Below, piece by piece: positions 1 through 7,342 of a stretch of DNA of 32,937 nucleotides. A program made the position numbers and the translations under genes. Source of the stretch: Defluviitaleaceae bacterium. Its GTDB lineage: Bacteria > Bacillota > Clostridia > Lachnospirales > WQUN01. The stretch spans positions 1-32,937 of the forward strand of contig WQSG01000032.1 of assembly GCA_009788055.1 (NCBI GenBank), in the 5' to 3' direction. Positions within the stretch are counted from its first letter, which is position 1. The number at the start of each line of letters is the position of its first letter. The notes below the pieces were generated by a model that was given only the letters and a program-made list of their open reading frames with translations, searched no databases and was not told the DNA's origin.

Positions 1-695
1 AAACGTTACAAAGAACAAGACCCCGAAAAAGTAAGGGAATACCAAGAATCTATTGCCGATACTCCAAAGGAGTCCATTGTCTATGTTGACGAAACGGGAA
101 TGGATACATTTATCCACAGGGATTATTGCAGAGCAAAGCGCGGCAAGAAAGTGATTGATAAAGTAGCGGGAAAAAGGTACAAGCGTATAGGAATTGTGGC
201 AGCCAAGCTCTCTTCAAGAATAGACCTGTCCGAAAACTCCGTAATGCCGATTTGGTGCGGCAATTTTTTGCAAGACAAGGAACAAAAAACGCCGCGTACC
301 TTTAGGTACTCAAGGCTTTTTGTGGCGCAGTATTGTGAAAAATTGACCGCCAAGGCGGCGTTGCGGAGTTTTCGGACAGGTCTAATAATAGAACCGTTGC
401 AATATGAAGGCACAATGGATTCCGGTTTGTTTGAACGTGGTTTGAAAAAAGACTTTTGCCTGCACTCCCCCCCAACAGCACCATTGTTATGGACAGGGCT
501 TCTTTTCACAGGAAGAGCAGGCTTGTTCCGCTTGCAGAAAAGTTTAGACACAGAATTGTATTTCTCTCACCTTACAGCCCGGAGCTTAACGACATCGAAC
601 CCTTTTGGTCTTGGCTGAAAAATCGACTTCGCAAGGTTCTTCCTCATTTTGATGATTTCGATTCTGCTTTGGAAGACTGTTTTAAGGTTGTTTGA
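1..695 (+). pseudogene. IS630-family transposase remnant, 5' end outside window
   Basis: The reading frame is open from base 1. It shows the DDE catalytic pieces of an IS630/Tc1-mariner transposase: the first Asp in VYVDETG (about 85-105), the second in IVMDRASFH (about 485-510) and the Glu of SPELNDIEPFW (about 575-610). Two lesions are visible. A MITE occupies 223-382. The frame then shifts near 436-441: the expected ERWFEK reads as ERGLKK, and the correct reading continues in another frame from about 438 to the stop at 693-695. The N-terminal helix-turn-helix half lies left of the window. Such transposases cut and paste at TA dinucleotides. This copy is very probably inactive unless the shift is a programmed one. 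The family call is secure. Confidence 0.88.
223..382. mobile_element. 160-bp MITE inserted in the IS630 transposase
   Basis: The segment begins GACCTGTCCGAAAACTCCG and ends with the reverse complement of the same string. The terminal inverted repeats extend over about 25 bp with two mismatches. TA dinucleotides at 221-222 and 383-384 flank it, as expected for a target duplication made by an IS630/Tc1-type transposase. It encodes no protein of its own. MITE plus one TA is 162 bp, exactly 54 codons, and it has no stop in the host frame, so the transposase frame reads straight through it. It was probably mobilised in trans by a related full-length element. Confidence 0.85.
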
Positions 696-700
696 GTATA
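684..700. repeat. 17-bp match between the two IS630 remnants
   Basis: The 17 bases AAGGTTGTTTGAGTATA span the end of the transposase reading frame (stop TGA at 693-695). They recur exactly on the opposite strand at 32823-32839, inside the N-terminal transposase fragment at the right edge. The two flanks differ after this string, so it may mark the right end of the insertion sequence. The left end of the element is not in the window, which prevents a direct comparison of terminal repeats. Confidence 0.5.
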
Positions 701-1182
701 GCTACCTAATCATTTCACTTGACTCGGATTTTTTGAATGCCACAAAAGAACGATAGCTAAAGGAAATGAATTTCGGTGGTAAAAATCGAATGCTTTATAA
801 CTGCCTACGTTAAGTCGTAATGGCCAATCGTTCAAGGGAGTGCAACGAAAATATGGAACACATCTATCGTTTTATCGGACGTGAATAATAAATATGTATC
901 CATAAATATATGTATTGTTTTAAGTTGTAATGTATCTTGGGTCAAGTTTTTAGTAGGGTGAGATTTATTGTAGTCGCTTATATAATCGAAAATGAAACTT
1001 CTCGATAGGAGACGGTAAATACTAATGTACGGCGAATTGGTTATTGATGGGTATTTTTGAGAGAAGAATTCCAATCCAATATAGTTACGTATTCCACTAT
1101 GCGAAAATAAACAAAATATCTTGCGCACCAACGCCCCAACTGTCTAGCACCAAGTCTTGAGAGTGTAACATAGAATAGCACA
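701..1182. other. Non-coding stretch, nothing recognised
   Basis: No convincing gene is seen. A 99-codon open frame on the minus strand (832-1131) lacks a ribosome binding site and resembles no family known to me. The stretch is AT-rich and lies between two decayed genes, so it is probably degraded DNA. Confidence 0.4.
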
Positions 1183-2477
1183 TTATTCATATGGGTAGTA
1201 AAAAAACATTTGGCAAATACGAAAATTCGCGACAAAGCCTAAGCCAGCATCCGATTGATTTCCTGCATCACTACCCGCTGTTCCTGCACCGACTGTAATT
1301 GCTAATCTTCTGTACGACACGCCCGGCATGACTGTTGTGCCGTCTTCGTCAAGAACACCAAAGGTGTTTACCACATTAACGTACAAATAGTGGAACGACT
1401 CAAGAGAACCTTCCGGCGTACCCATCTTGAACAAAAGTGCGGTTACTTCTGCTCTTGTAATGCCCTCCGACGGTGCAAGTATTGCGCCGGGACGACCTGT
1501 TACAACACCTACTTGCGTCAAGGCATTGATGGCAGGGCGGAATTGATATGAAACCTCCGTCCCATCATTAAAGCCCAGCACTTCATCCCTATCTTCATAA
1601 GACAAGCGTAAACGACTCCACCCTTGAACAGAGTTCGTGGAGAACACTCCATGCAACAGATAAAATGCGAACTCTCTGCTGATGGATAGGTCATTCGTCA
1701 CTACTACAGCATCATCGAGCGAAAGACCCGATAAAAAGTCTATGTTGCTGAAAAGTTGATTCGACAAAGCAAAATTGATGTATCTGGCAGACCAGTGTGG
1801 ATTTGTTACATCTGCATATAGTCTTATATCTGCCAAGCGAATCGCCATAGCCAAAAACTCCGCTATTGTTGCATCGTCGTTCGGGGCAAAGATGCCACCA
1901 CCGCGTCCGGAAACTACGTTGCGGTCATACATATTGTGGATGAAATCGCGCCCCCAATGGTTGTCGGCTACATCGTTAAATGGAAATACTGATGAAATAG
2001 CAACAAGTGTTTCATCAAATGTTGCGAACATTGATTCAGATGAGGAAGATGACATGAAATGCTACTCCAATTCGCGTCGCTTCTTATATTGTAGAGCGTA
2101 ACTGACGGTACGCTCGTTGAAACTTCGGCAATTCTGATGTTAGTGATAACAAGCTTCGCATTGCCGGGATTCGCGCCTAAGCTGATGTCACCCGTTCCAA
2201 CGGTGGTTGCTTGTTGCAATTGCTCATGCGTAAGCGTAATAATTTGCGTAAATTCGTAGCCTGCGCTTGTCGGAGCAGTCCAAATATTCACGCCTTGTTC
2301 CCACTCGGGGCGGGGTTTTGCTCGATACGGATTTGCGAATATCCCGAAACATTCAAACGTCCGGTGTACTCAATTCTGATGAAATTATTTTCGGAGGATA
2401 ATGCGTTCGCACGAATTCTAAGTCCCTGTGAAGTTCCACCTCTCACAAGAAAGTGCAATTCACGAGATGGTCTGTCA
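1183..2477 (-). pseudogene. Decayed S-layer-homology (SLH) surface protein
   Basis: Read on the minus strand, three SLH repeats are recognisable between about 1990 and 1420. They contain FPFNDVADNHWGRDFI, YADVTNPHWSARYIN and the terminal signature SEGITRAEVTALLFKMG. SLH repeats anchor proteins to pyruvylated cell-wall polymer. Upstream pieces in other frames (about 2460-2310 and 2290-2090) read as a beta-rich, carbohydrate-binding-like region. At least two frameshifts are needed to join them, near 2310 (PAP to EWEQGVN) and near 2060. Stop codons precede the first piece near 2480. The last part, down to the stop at 1183, no longer looks like SLH sequence. No start codon with a ribosome binding site is found. 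It is best described as a remnant of a cell-surface protein truncated at both ends. Confidence 0.7.
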
Positions 2478-2836
2478 ACTCATTACAAAGGCAAACAATC
2501 TTTTTCTTTTTTGCATTTTGTTCCTCCAAATCTCTATTTTTGATACAATGGGTGAGGTTGTCGGCAAAACCACCAACACGACAGGGTAACATCGCCGAAC
2601 ATAAAACTTCGGCACGACAAAGTAACAACAACTCGAAACGCCTAATAGCCCTCCCCCGCTATGTAGAATCCCGTTTTTCACGCATTTAAGAAAAAACAAA
2701 ATTGCTACAACTACATATTTATAAACATTGATTCGTTCAATTAAAGACCTTTTTTCAGTCACTATATGTCTATTCTAATTAAAAAATTTTGTCATGTCAA
2801 CAAGCATTTTGGCGACTTTTGGTAGCCATGTGCAAT
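2478..2836. other. Non-coding stretch, nothing recognised
   Basis: Short open frames here overlap on both strands, lack ribosome binding sites and look random. I see no RNA gene or repeat apart from a GGTAGCC/GGCTACC pairing (2821-2827 with 2844-2850) that competes with the terminator next to it. Confidence 0.4.
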
Positions 2837-2875
2837 AAAAAAAGGCTACCTCATTTGCCAAGACAGCCTTTTTTT
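2837..2875 (-). terminator. Bidirectional intrinsic terminator
   Basis: The 11-bp perfect stem AAAAAAAGGCT (2837-2847) / AGCCTTTTTTT (2865-2875) surrounds a 17-nt loop. On either strand the stem ends in a T run. It lies just downstream of the small minus-strand genes and probably ends their transcript. It would also stop plus-strand transcription. Confidence 0.75.
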
Positions 2876-2879
2876 GGAG

Positions 2880-3023
2880 TCATTCCGATGGAGTTTTCAT
2901 GTGTTCGTTTAGTTTCAGCATTTCCTCAATAACTTTCATTGTGCTTACGTGTTTGCAGGAACAATCAGACGAAACATCAAGTACACATAGCCACAGATAC
3001 CCAATCAAAGTAAGGAATTGCAA
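2880..3023 (-). CDS. Possible 47-aa small protein
   Basis: A TTG codon preceded by GTGAGG opens a 47-codon frame. Its first part is hydrophobic (FLTLIGYLWLCVL), followed by a short cysteine-containing stretch (DCSCKH) and a charged helix-like tail (MKVIEEMLKLNEHM). It starts just past the end of the cysteine-rich gene and stops 4 nt before the terminator hairpin, a position that fits a small operon member. I recognise no family, the start is non-ATG, and the frame may be fortuitous. Confidence 0.25.
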   Translation of the reverse strand: MQFLTLIGYLWLCVLDVSSDCSCKHVSTMKVIEEMLKLNEHMKTPSE

Positions 3024-3041
3024 CGCCTCACTTTTCATATT

Positions 3042-3221
3042 TCATTCTATCCGAGATAAGAGTCTCAAAGTTGCGGTTGTATTTTTTTCTCCTTCTTCCG
3101 AGAAAAAACAAGCGGGAAATTGACCTTTCTGTACGTGATACGCCAAACACGAGCAACATTTGCCTCGATGTTCGCAATTGTAAGTACACGGGCATTTCAT
3201 GTGTTTTTGTTCGCAAGACAT
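3042..3221 (-). CDS. Small cysteine-rich protein, DUF6485-like, with frameshifted C-terminus
   Basis: A strong ribosome binding site (AAGGAGAT) sits 5 nt before the ATG at 3221. The 59-aa product has the cysteine pattern of the DUF6485 family: CPCTYNCEHRGKCC, then SCLAYH and FPACFFSEE. The function of this family is unknown; the clustered cysteines suggest metal binding. The family's usual C-terminus resembles EKTYDRSFE. Here the reading after a run of seven A (about 3096-3090) goes out of frame to a stop at 3042, while the other frame continues as KKYNRNFETLISDRM to a stop at 3028-3030. This is a one-base indel in a homopolymer, either a real mutation, a sequencing error or slippage. A longer overlapping frame starting at 3237 is a shadow of this gene. 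Confidence 0.65.
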   Translation of the reverse strand: MSCEQKHMKCPCTYNCEHRGKCCSCLAYHVQKGQFPACFFSEEGEKNTTATLRLLSRIE

Positions 3222-3252
3222 GATACATCTCCTTCATACAATAGTTTATAAG

Positions 3253-3438
3253 TTAAAGACACAGTAATCCAGTCATGTCTTTTTCATCTCCTTGAGAATA
3301 TGCCACCACGCTTAAGTCGCTCTCTTCACCCACATACACCTTGACCGGAATATTAAACATCGTTATCACCTGTGCCATTCCATAGCCTTCCTGCATCGAC
3401 ATTTCTGCTAAAAAAGCGAAATTAAGTTCGTTGAACAT
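3253..3438 (-). CDS. Hypothetical 61-aa protein
   Basis: This open frame lies just upstream of the cysteine-rich gene, on the same strand. Its composition is protein-like (for example NIPVKVYVGEESDLSVVAYS, which predicts beta strands). There is no good ribosome binding site before the ATG at 3438; an internal ATG start is equally possible. No family is recognised, and it may be the tail of a truncated gene. Confidence 0.25.
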   Translation of the reverse strand: MFNELNFAFLAEMSMQEGYGMAQVITMFNIPVKVYVGEESDLSVVAYSQGDEKDMTGLLCL

Positions 3439-3681
3439 ATTTCAGGATATAATTTCGTACCATCAAAGCAACTGACAACACGCGAGAATCATCATTCGAC
3501 AGCACAATATCCAAGCATCAATTAAAATATATCATAAATTTACAATTTTCACCTGTAGAAACATTGTCGCAAACTCAAATGATTGTCAAGCGCAATAAAA
3601 ATAATTGCTGAACTCCGCGCACAGTTAGGAAAAAAATAACCACCCCTAAATTTGCAAGTAATCCAAAGCACGGGCAAGCTA
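3439..3681. other. AT-rich intergenic stretch, nothing recognised
   Basis: This is low-GC sequence with no plausible gene. It is the upstream region of the truncated secreted-protein gene whose promoter follows at 3682. Confidence 0.4.
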
Positions 3682-3710
3682 TTGACCCTTTGCAACACAT
3701 GGTTTATAAG
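3682..3710 (+). promoter_or_regulatory. Sigma-A-type promoter of truncated secreted-protein gene
   Basis: TTGACC (3682-3687), a 17-nt spacer and TATAAG (3705-3710) match the housekeeping consensus well. The predicted start near 3717 leaves a leader of about 30 nt that contains GGGAGAGG before the ATG at 3746. Confidence 0.65.
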
Positions 3711-3745
3711 TTATGGTGCAAATTTTATTAGGGAGAGGGTTCAGA

Positions 3746-4012
3746 ATGGGAAGACGAGAGAAATTGATTTGTTTTTTGTTTTTGATGATGGTATTGGTTT
3801 TTCCGTCCGTGGTGGTGACGGCGGGGCCGTCTGCGTGGGCGGTAGAGTCTGTGAGCAGGGCGGTTGAAGTGAGCATTACATTAACGCAAATTATCTTTTC
3901 GCCCAATTTCCACCACTCGGCGGAAATTGGGGTACTGCTACATATCTTGCTACACATTCCCCATGAGGTTGTAGTAAATTACAATCTCTCGAGGGTTAAT
4001 GCTACTTGCTGA
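3746..4012 (+). pseudogene. 5' fragment of a secreted-protein gene cut by the recombinase module
   Basis: The ATG at 3746 follows GGGAGAGG at good spacing and a strong promoter. The product begins with a classical signal peptide: basic MGRREK, a hydrophobic core FLFLMMVLVF, and a probable cleavage site around AWA-VES. From about residue 50 (about 3895-3900) the frame runs into sequence that belongs to the 3' end and terminator of the convergent serine recombinase gene, and it stops at 4012. The host gene therefore appears interrupted by integration of that module. I did not find the missing 3' part elsewhere in the window. Only residues 1 to about 50 should be trusted as the original protein. 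Confidence 0.5.
3902..3931 (-). terminator. Hairpin after the serine recombinase gene
   Basis: A perfect 10-bp stem CCCAATTTCC / GGAAATTGGG with a 10-nt loop lies 18 nt past the recombinase stop. It has no clean T run on the minus strand, so termination efficiency is uncertain. It may instead be part of the element end. Confidence 0.45.
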
Positions 4013-5581
4013 TACAGTGATGTGGTCTATCAGTTCGACAATCGTGGCACGGTCTAACTCGGTGATGTCGCTGTACTTCTTCATCAGTGTGATGAAGGTG
4101 TCAACATCATTTTCCGTCCGGCTTTGGTTTTCGATGGATGATGTTAATTCCTGCGCCTGTTTCGCCAGTTCAAGTTTTTCCGATTCGTACTTTCTCGATA
4201 GCGTCGTGAACATATCCGGCGAACCGCCGCCCAACACCGATTTTTCAAAAGCCGCTTGGATAAGATTATCCAAATCGTCAAGCCGCTTGTTCAGCTTTTT
4301 CAGTGCCTTGCGGTCGTGATTTAACTGCGCTCTGCTTGATTTTGCCTTGATTTCGTAGAATCGTTCCCGCACTGCGTTTTCGTCTTGCAAAATTTCTCCC
4401 GCTTTATCACGAATATCTGCAATTACCAATTGGTGCAGTGCTTTTTCCGTGATGTAGTGGGACGCGCAGGCGGTTAAGCCTTTATTTATCCGCGAATAGC
4501 AATTATAACCATATACAGGTTTCTTTTCACCTGTGGGGCGAACCGTATATGTTGTGTTTGTACGGGTCATATTGTATCCACAGTCAAGACAACGCAGAAT
4601 CCCCGAAAACGGGGCTGTTCTATTTGCCGACGTGCTGCGTATGCGGTTTGCTTCCCGCATGGCTTGGCATTTTTCCCAATCTTCGCGGCTTACGATTGCC
4701 TCATGCACATCTTTGACGATTACCCATTCCTCAAAAGGCTTTCTGACAACCTTGCGGTTTTTGTAGTTTGCCGAGGTTTTCTTGCCGTTTGCTATATCGC
4801 CGCAACAAGCAGGATTATTAATCACAGTCTTAACTGTTTCCGATGACCATTGGCTTATGCGGGTATGATTGTTTTCCACTCCGCGTTTTTGTGCATTGTA
4901 ACCGCTACTCGAAAGGATACCTTCCGCATTTAGCGTCATTGCGATTGACCTGTAGCTTACTTTTTGCAAACGCATATCGAAAATGCGCTTTACAATTCCT
5001 GCGGCATAAGGGTCAACAATCAGCTTGTATTTGTCATTGGGGTCTTTGTCGAAACCATACGGCGCAAATGAACCCAGAAACTTGCCTTGTTCCGATTGCT
5101 TTTTGAAAACCGTCCGAATTTTTTCGGAGGTCGTCTGACTATGCCACTCGTTGAATATGAAGTAGAACGGTAACATTTTCAGTGCGGGGCATTGGGGGTC
5201 GGCGGTATCGAGATTTTCTTGAATCGAAATAAATCGAATACCCATTTCCTCGATACTCTCAAAATACACGCCACTTTGCACCCAGTTCCTGCCAAAACGT
5301 GATGTGTCCTTAATCACGATTACGTTGATTTCTCCGCGTTTCGCGGCGGCGTACATATCCTGAAAACCTTTGCGGTCGAAGTTGGTGCCTGTTCGGTCGT
5401 CGTCAAAATATACCTTTGGGGCTTGCCAACCGTGGGATTTCACGTAGTCTTTAAGAATGCCAATCTGATGTTCGATTGACATGGAAGCGTTTTTCTTTTT
5501 GATGTCCTCGTCCTCTTTTGACAAGCGAGCGTAAATTGCCGGTTGCCAATTTTTTGTTGCCATAACAGCCTTTTGCGCCAT
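3950..5581 (-). CDS. Large serine recombinase (site-specific integrase/transposase)
   Basis: This 543-aa recombinase integrates or excises mobile DNA through a 5'-phosphoserine intermediate. The N-terminal resolvase domain (about 14-165) has the catalytic serine in YARLS (about residue 21) and the arginine motif DTSRFGRNW. A Recombinase domain follows (about 185-300; APYGFDKDP, PYAAGIVKRIF, NNPACCGDI). Next come a zinc ribbon with LRCLDCGY at about 332 and paired cysteines downstream, a coiled coil (about 410-480), and a C-terminal segment like DUF4368 (DVDTFITLMKKYSDITELDR). I chose ATG 5581 because GGAGAGGAG precedes it; the in-frame start at 5608 lacks such a site. It is the third gene of a minus-strand unit after the tyrosine recombinase and TnpW-like genes. 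It resembles recombinases of Tn4451-type elements. Confidence 0.92.
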   Translation of the reverse strand: MAQKAVMATKNWQPAIYARLSKEDEDIKKKNASMSIEHQIGILKDYVKSHGWQAPKVYFDDDRTGTNFDRKGFQDMYAAAKRGEINVIVIKDTSRFGRNWVQSGVYFESIEEMGIRFISIQENLDTADPQCPALKMLPFYFIFNEWHSQTTSEKIRTVFKKQSEQGKFLGSFAPYGFDKDPNDKYKLIVDPYAAGIVKRIFDMRLQKVSYRSIAMTLNAEGILSSSGYNAQKRGVENNHTRISQWSSETVKTVINNPACCGDIANGKKTSANYKNRKVVRKPFEEWVIVKDVHEAIVSREDWEKCQAMREANRIRSTSANRTAPFSGILRCLDCGYNMTRTNTTYTVRPTGEKKPVYGYNCYSRINKGLTACASHYITEKALHQLVIADIRDKAGEILQDENAVRERFYEIKAKSSRAQLNHDRKALKKLNKRLDDLDNLIQAAFEKSVLGGGSPDMFTTLSRKYESEKLELAKQAQELTSSIENQSRTENDVDTFITLMKKYSDITELDRATIVELIDHITVSASSINPREIVIYYNLMGNV

Positions 5582-5605
5582 AATTTTGGCTCCTCTCCGT
5601 TGACG

Positions 5606-5654
5606 CAATAAGGCGGCTTACCTATGCGAATTATAAGGCAAGCCGCCGTTATTG
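5606..5654. repeat. 14-bp hairpin between TnpW-like and recombinase genes
   Basis: CAATAAGGCGGCTT (5606-5619) pairs with AAGCCGCC-G-TTATTG (5640-5654), a 14-bp stem with one bulged base. It lies immediately upstream of the recombinase ribosome binding site. It has no T run, so it could tune translation, stabilise mRNA or attenuate transcription rather than act as a simple terminator. Confidence 0.6.
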
Positions 5655-5658
5655 TAAA

Positions 5659-5847
5659 TTATTTTTGCAGTGGAATATCAAGCCCCATCTCACGAATTGT
5701 TTTACGTTCGGCAAGATTTAGCAGGGATGTTTGGATGTCGTGCTTTCCGATAAACACGCTGCGAACGATATATTTTTTGCCGCCGATTTCGTGTTCGCGT
5801 ATTGCGTGGGGATTTTTTGCTTCGGCAGTTTTCACAGCGGCGTTCAT
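5659..5847 (-). CDS. TnpW-like transposon-encoded small protein
   Basis: The 62-aa product has the pattern of TnpW-family proteins from Clostridium transposons: a charged N-terminus, a central strand pair (REHEIGGKKYIVRSVFIG) and an S/T-x-L-x-x-L helix (QTSLLNLAERKTI). The biochemical function of TnpW is not established. Its ATG overlaps the stop of the tyrosine recombinase gene (ATGA at 5844-5847), so the two are translationally coupled. GAGGTG precedes the start. The link to the serine recombinase downstream fits known gene orders. The family call rests on pattern and context only. Confidence 0.6.
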   Translation of the reverse strand: MNAAVKTAEAKNPHAIREHEIGGKKYIVRSVFIGKHDIQTSLLNLAERKTIREMGLDIPLQK

Positions 5848-6701
5848 TGTGGCACCTCTTTGTTGTACAGATAATGCCCTGCAATCACGCTGATTCTGTT
5901 GTGTCCGAGGGCTTGCGATGCAATTCGCATAGCGTTTTTATCGTAGATAACGCCTCTCAATTCGCCGCGACAGTAATACCTATCCCTCTCGGGAATTTCC
6001 GCAACAGGGCGGGCATGGAGTTGGTAAATTGATTTGCAGTAATCCGCACGGTACGAATGAATATCCGCTCGCGACGGAATTTTGCTCCATACATTTTCTC
6101 CTGCGGGCGTGTTTATGATTTTCGCAACGACTTTTTGCGAAAGCACAGGGCAATCTCGCAAACGTCCACCCTTGCCCTTAATGCCGGAAAGAAAATATTT
6201 TCCGCTTGTTTCGTCGAAACGCAGATTTTCAGGCTTGAGAAGTTTCAACTCGTGCCTGCGAAGTCCTGTTGCCTTGCAAAAGTCCACAAACTCACGGTTT
6301 TTGCTTTCGGAGAAAATGGCTTTCCCCTTGCGACTACGTGTGATATTCGCACGGTGTCGCACTTGCGTTGGAATGAAATCCTTTGTGGAACATCCATAAA
6401 GTTTAGCCAATGCACACGCTATATGCTTTTGCGTGTAGGGGCTGTAGCCCTTGTCGATGTGATGTTGAAGGTAGGCATCTACGTAGGCGCGGGCTTCTTC
6501 CGGCGTTTTGCTGCCATGGTTTTCTCTCACCCATTTTGCAAAGGCGCAACACTTTGCGATATAATTCTGATAGGTGCTCCACGAGTAAATCCCATCGGAA
6601 GCAACACCTTCTTGCTTGGCGGTGTGCCGCTGTTCTCCGATGCGTAGCTTGCTTTTCAAAACTTCTTGAACCTGACGAACGATACTTTCATTTTTAGGCA
6701 T
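5844..6701 (-). CDS. Tyrosine recombinase / phage-type integrase
   Basis: The 285-aa protein has an N-terminal SAM-like core-binding region (about 30-115: SWSTYQNYIAKCCAFAKWV) and a C-terminal catalytic region. The latter shows the first Arg in ATGLRRHELKLL, His-x-x-Arg in HSYRADYCK and the C-terminal His and Tyr in GHNRISVIAGHYLYN. These are the catalytic residues of the family, which cuts and rejoins DNA through a 3'-phosphotyrosine. ATG 6701 is preceded by CAGGAGGC; an upstream in-frame start at 6788 is not preferred. It leads the TnpW-like and serine recombinase genes, an unusual mix of two recombinase types in one unit. Confidence 0.85.
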   Translation of the reverse strand: MPKNESIVRQVQEVLKSKLRIGEQRHTAKQEGVASDGIYSWSTYQNYIAKCCAFAKWVRENHGSKTPEEARAYVDAYLQHHIDKGYSPYTQKHIACALAKLYGCSTKDFIPTQVRHRANITRSRKGKAIFSESKNREFVDFCKATGLRRHELKLLKPENLRFDETSGKYFLSGIKGKGGRLRDCPVLSQKVVAKIINTPAGENVWSKIPSRADIHSYRADYCKSIYQLHARPVAEIPERDRYYCRGELRGVIYDKNAMRIASQALGHNRISVIAGHYLYNKEVPQ

Positions 6702-6748
6702 AATGAAAGCCTCCTGAATTTTAGATTTGGGTGTGCATAGCCGCGCAG

Positions 6749-6827
6749 GTTGTAGCAGCCCAAAGGGGTCTCGAACTTTTTGCGGCAAAACAAAGCCGTA
6801 AGCGAAACCGCTTTGGGCTGATACAAC
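6749..6827. repeat. 17-bp inverted repeat upstream of the integrase
   Basis: GTTGTAGCAGCCCAAAG (6749-6765) is repeated inverted at 6811-6827 with one mismatch; the spacer is 45 nt and contains a smaller GGC/GCC hairpin. It lies 48 bp upstream of the tyrosine recombinase start. Possible roles are a recombinase or regulator binding site, an attachment core, or an mRNA leader hairpin. Confidence 0.65.
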
Positions 6828-6981
6828 AGGCAGTTAAGGCTAAGCACGAGCGGTTTACATCTGCCCTTGATGAGTGAATTTGTATTGAGGTCACTACTTC
6901 CCCGGCGGTTTTTATCTGATTGGTCGCCACCCTGTTACCATTGCAGGCATTTCCTCCGGTAAATTCACGAAGGAAACAAAA

Positions 6982-7028
6982 AAAGGAATGAAACTAAGCA
7001 ATTTTGCATTGCTCGTATTCATTCCTTT
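6982..7028. terminator. Nested hairpin with A/T tract (terminator-like on minus strand)
   Basis: Outer stem AAAGGAATGA (6982-6991) / TCATTCCTTT (7019-7028) encloses an inner stem GCAAT / ATTGC (6998-7002 with 7008-7012). Read on the minus strand the hairpin ends in a T tract, as in intrinsic terminators. Its two-tier architecture recurs at 8669-8709 and 9214-9250. Confidence 0.5.
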
Positions 7029-7342
7029 GCCGATTTGTAGCCGTTAAAGTTTACGGCTATCCATTATGAAATTTTATCCCTGCAAGGGCTTTGCCCGTCC
7101 CGCCCGAATAATCGGCAGGACAGCGGCAATTGATTCATTTTCGGTCACTGCGACCGAATGTATCGACGCTGAAAAAACACGTCGCCCATTACATATATAC
7201 AAACCGCAAGCGGTTGTAATGGCAATTCATTCTAAAATTCAGAAGTTTCAACTCATAAACAAAAGGAAGCAATGAGCGAATAAAGCGCAATCGGCATATA
7301 TTCGCTCCTGCTAATGTTTAGCCGCTGTGCGGCATCCCCTTG
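7029..7342. other. Intergenic stretch with several hairpins
   Basis: No credible gene is seen; a 69-codon plus-strand frame at 7066 has no ribosome binding site. Visible palindromes are AGCCGT/ACGGCT near 7041-7061, TTCGGTC/GACCGAA near 7140-7158, the 9-bp stem GAGCGAATA/TATTCGCTC (7274-7307) and GCCGC/GCGGC (7321-7333). The last lies just past the Rpn-like nuclease stop and may end its transcript. Confidence 0.4.

Noticed and set aside
832-1131. 99-codon minus-strand open frame
   Set aside because: It has no ribosome binding site, a composition rich in Ile, Ser and Phe as expected from AT-rich non-coding DNA, and no recognisable domain.
2821-2875. Antiterminator/terminator switch (GGTAGCC/GGCTACC against the T-tract hairpin)
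   Set aside because: The pairings are mutually exclusive, but no credible plus-strand gene follows, and the hairpin is well explained as the terminator of the minus-strand genes.
6749-6827. tRNA-like segment (long acceptor-like stem and a GTTCGAGACCCC string on the minus strand)
   Set aside because: The outer stem is too long, no anticodon arm or D arm with the right spacing is found, and the loop between the arms does not fold as a cloverleaf.
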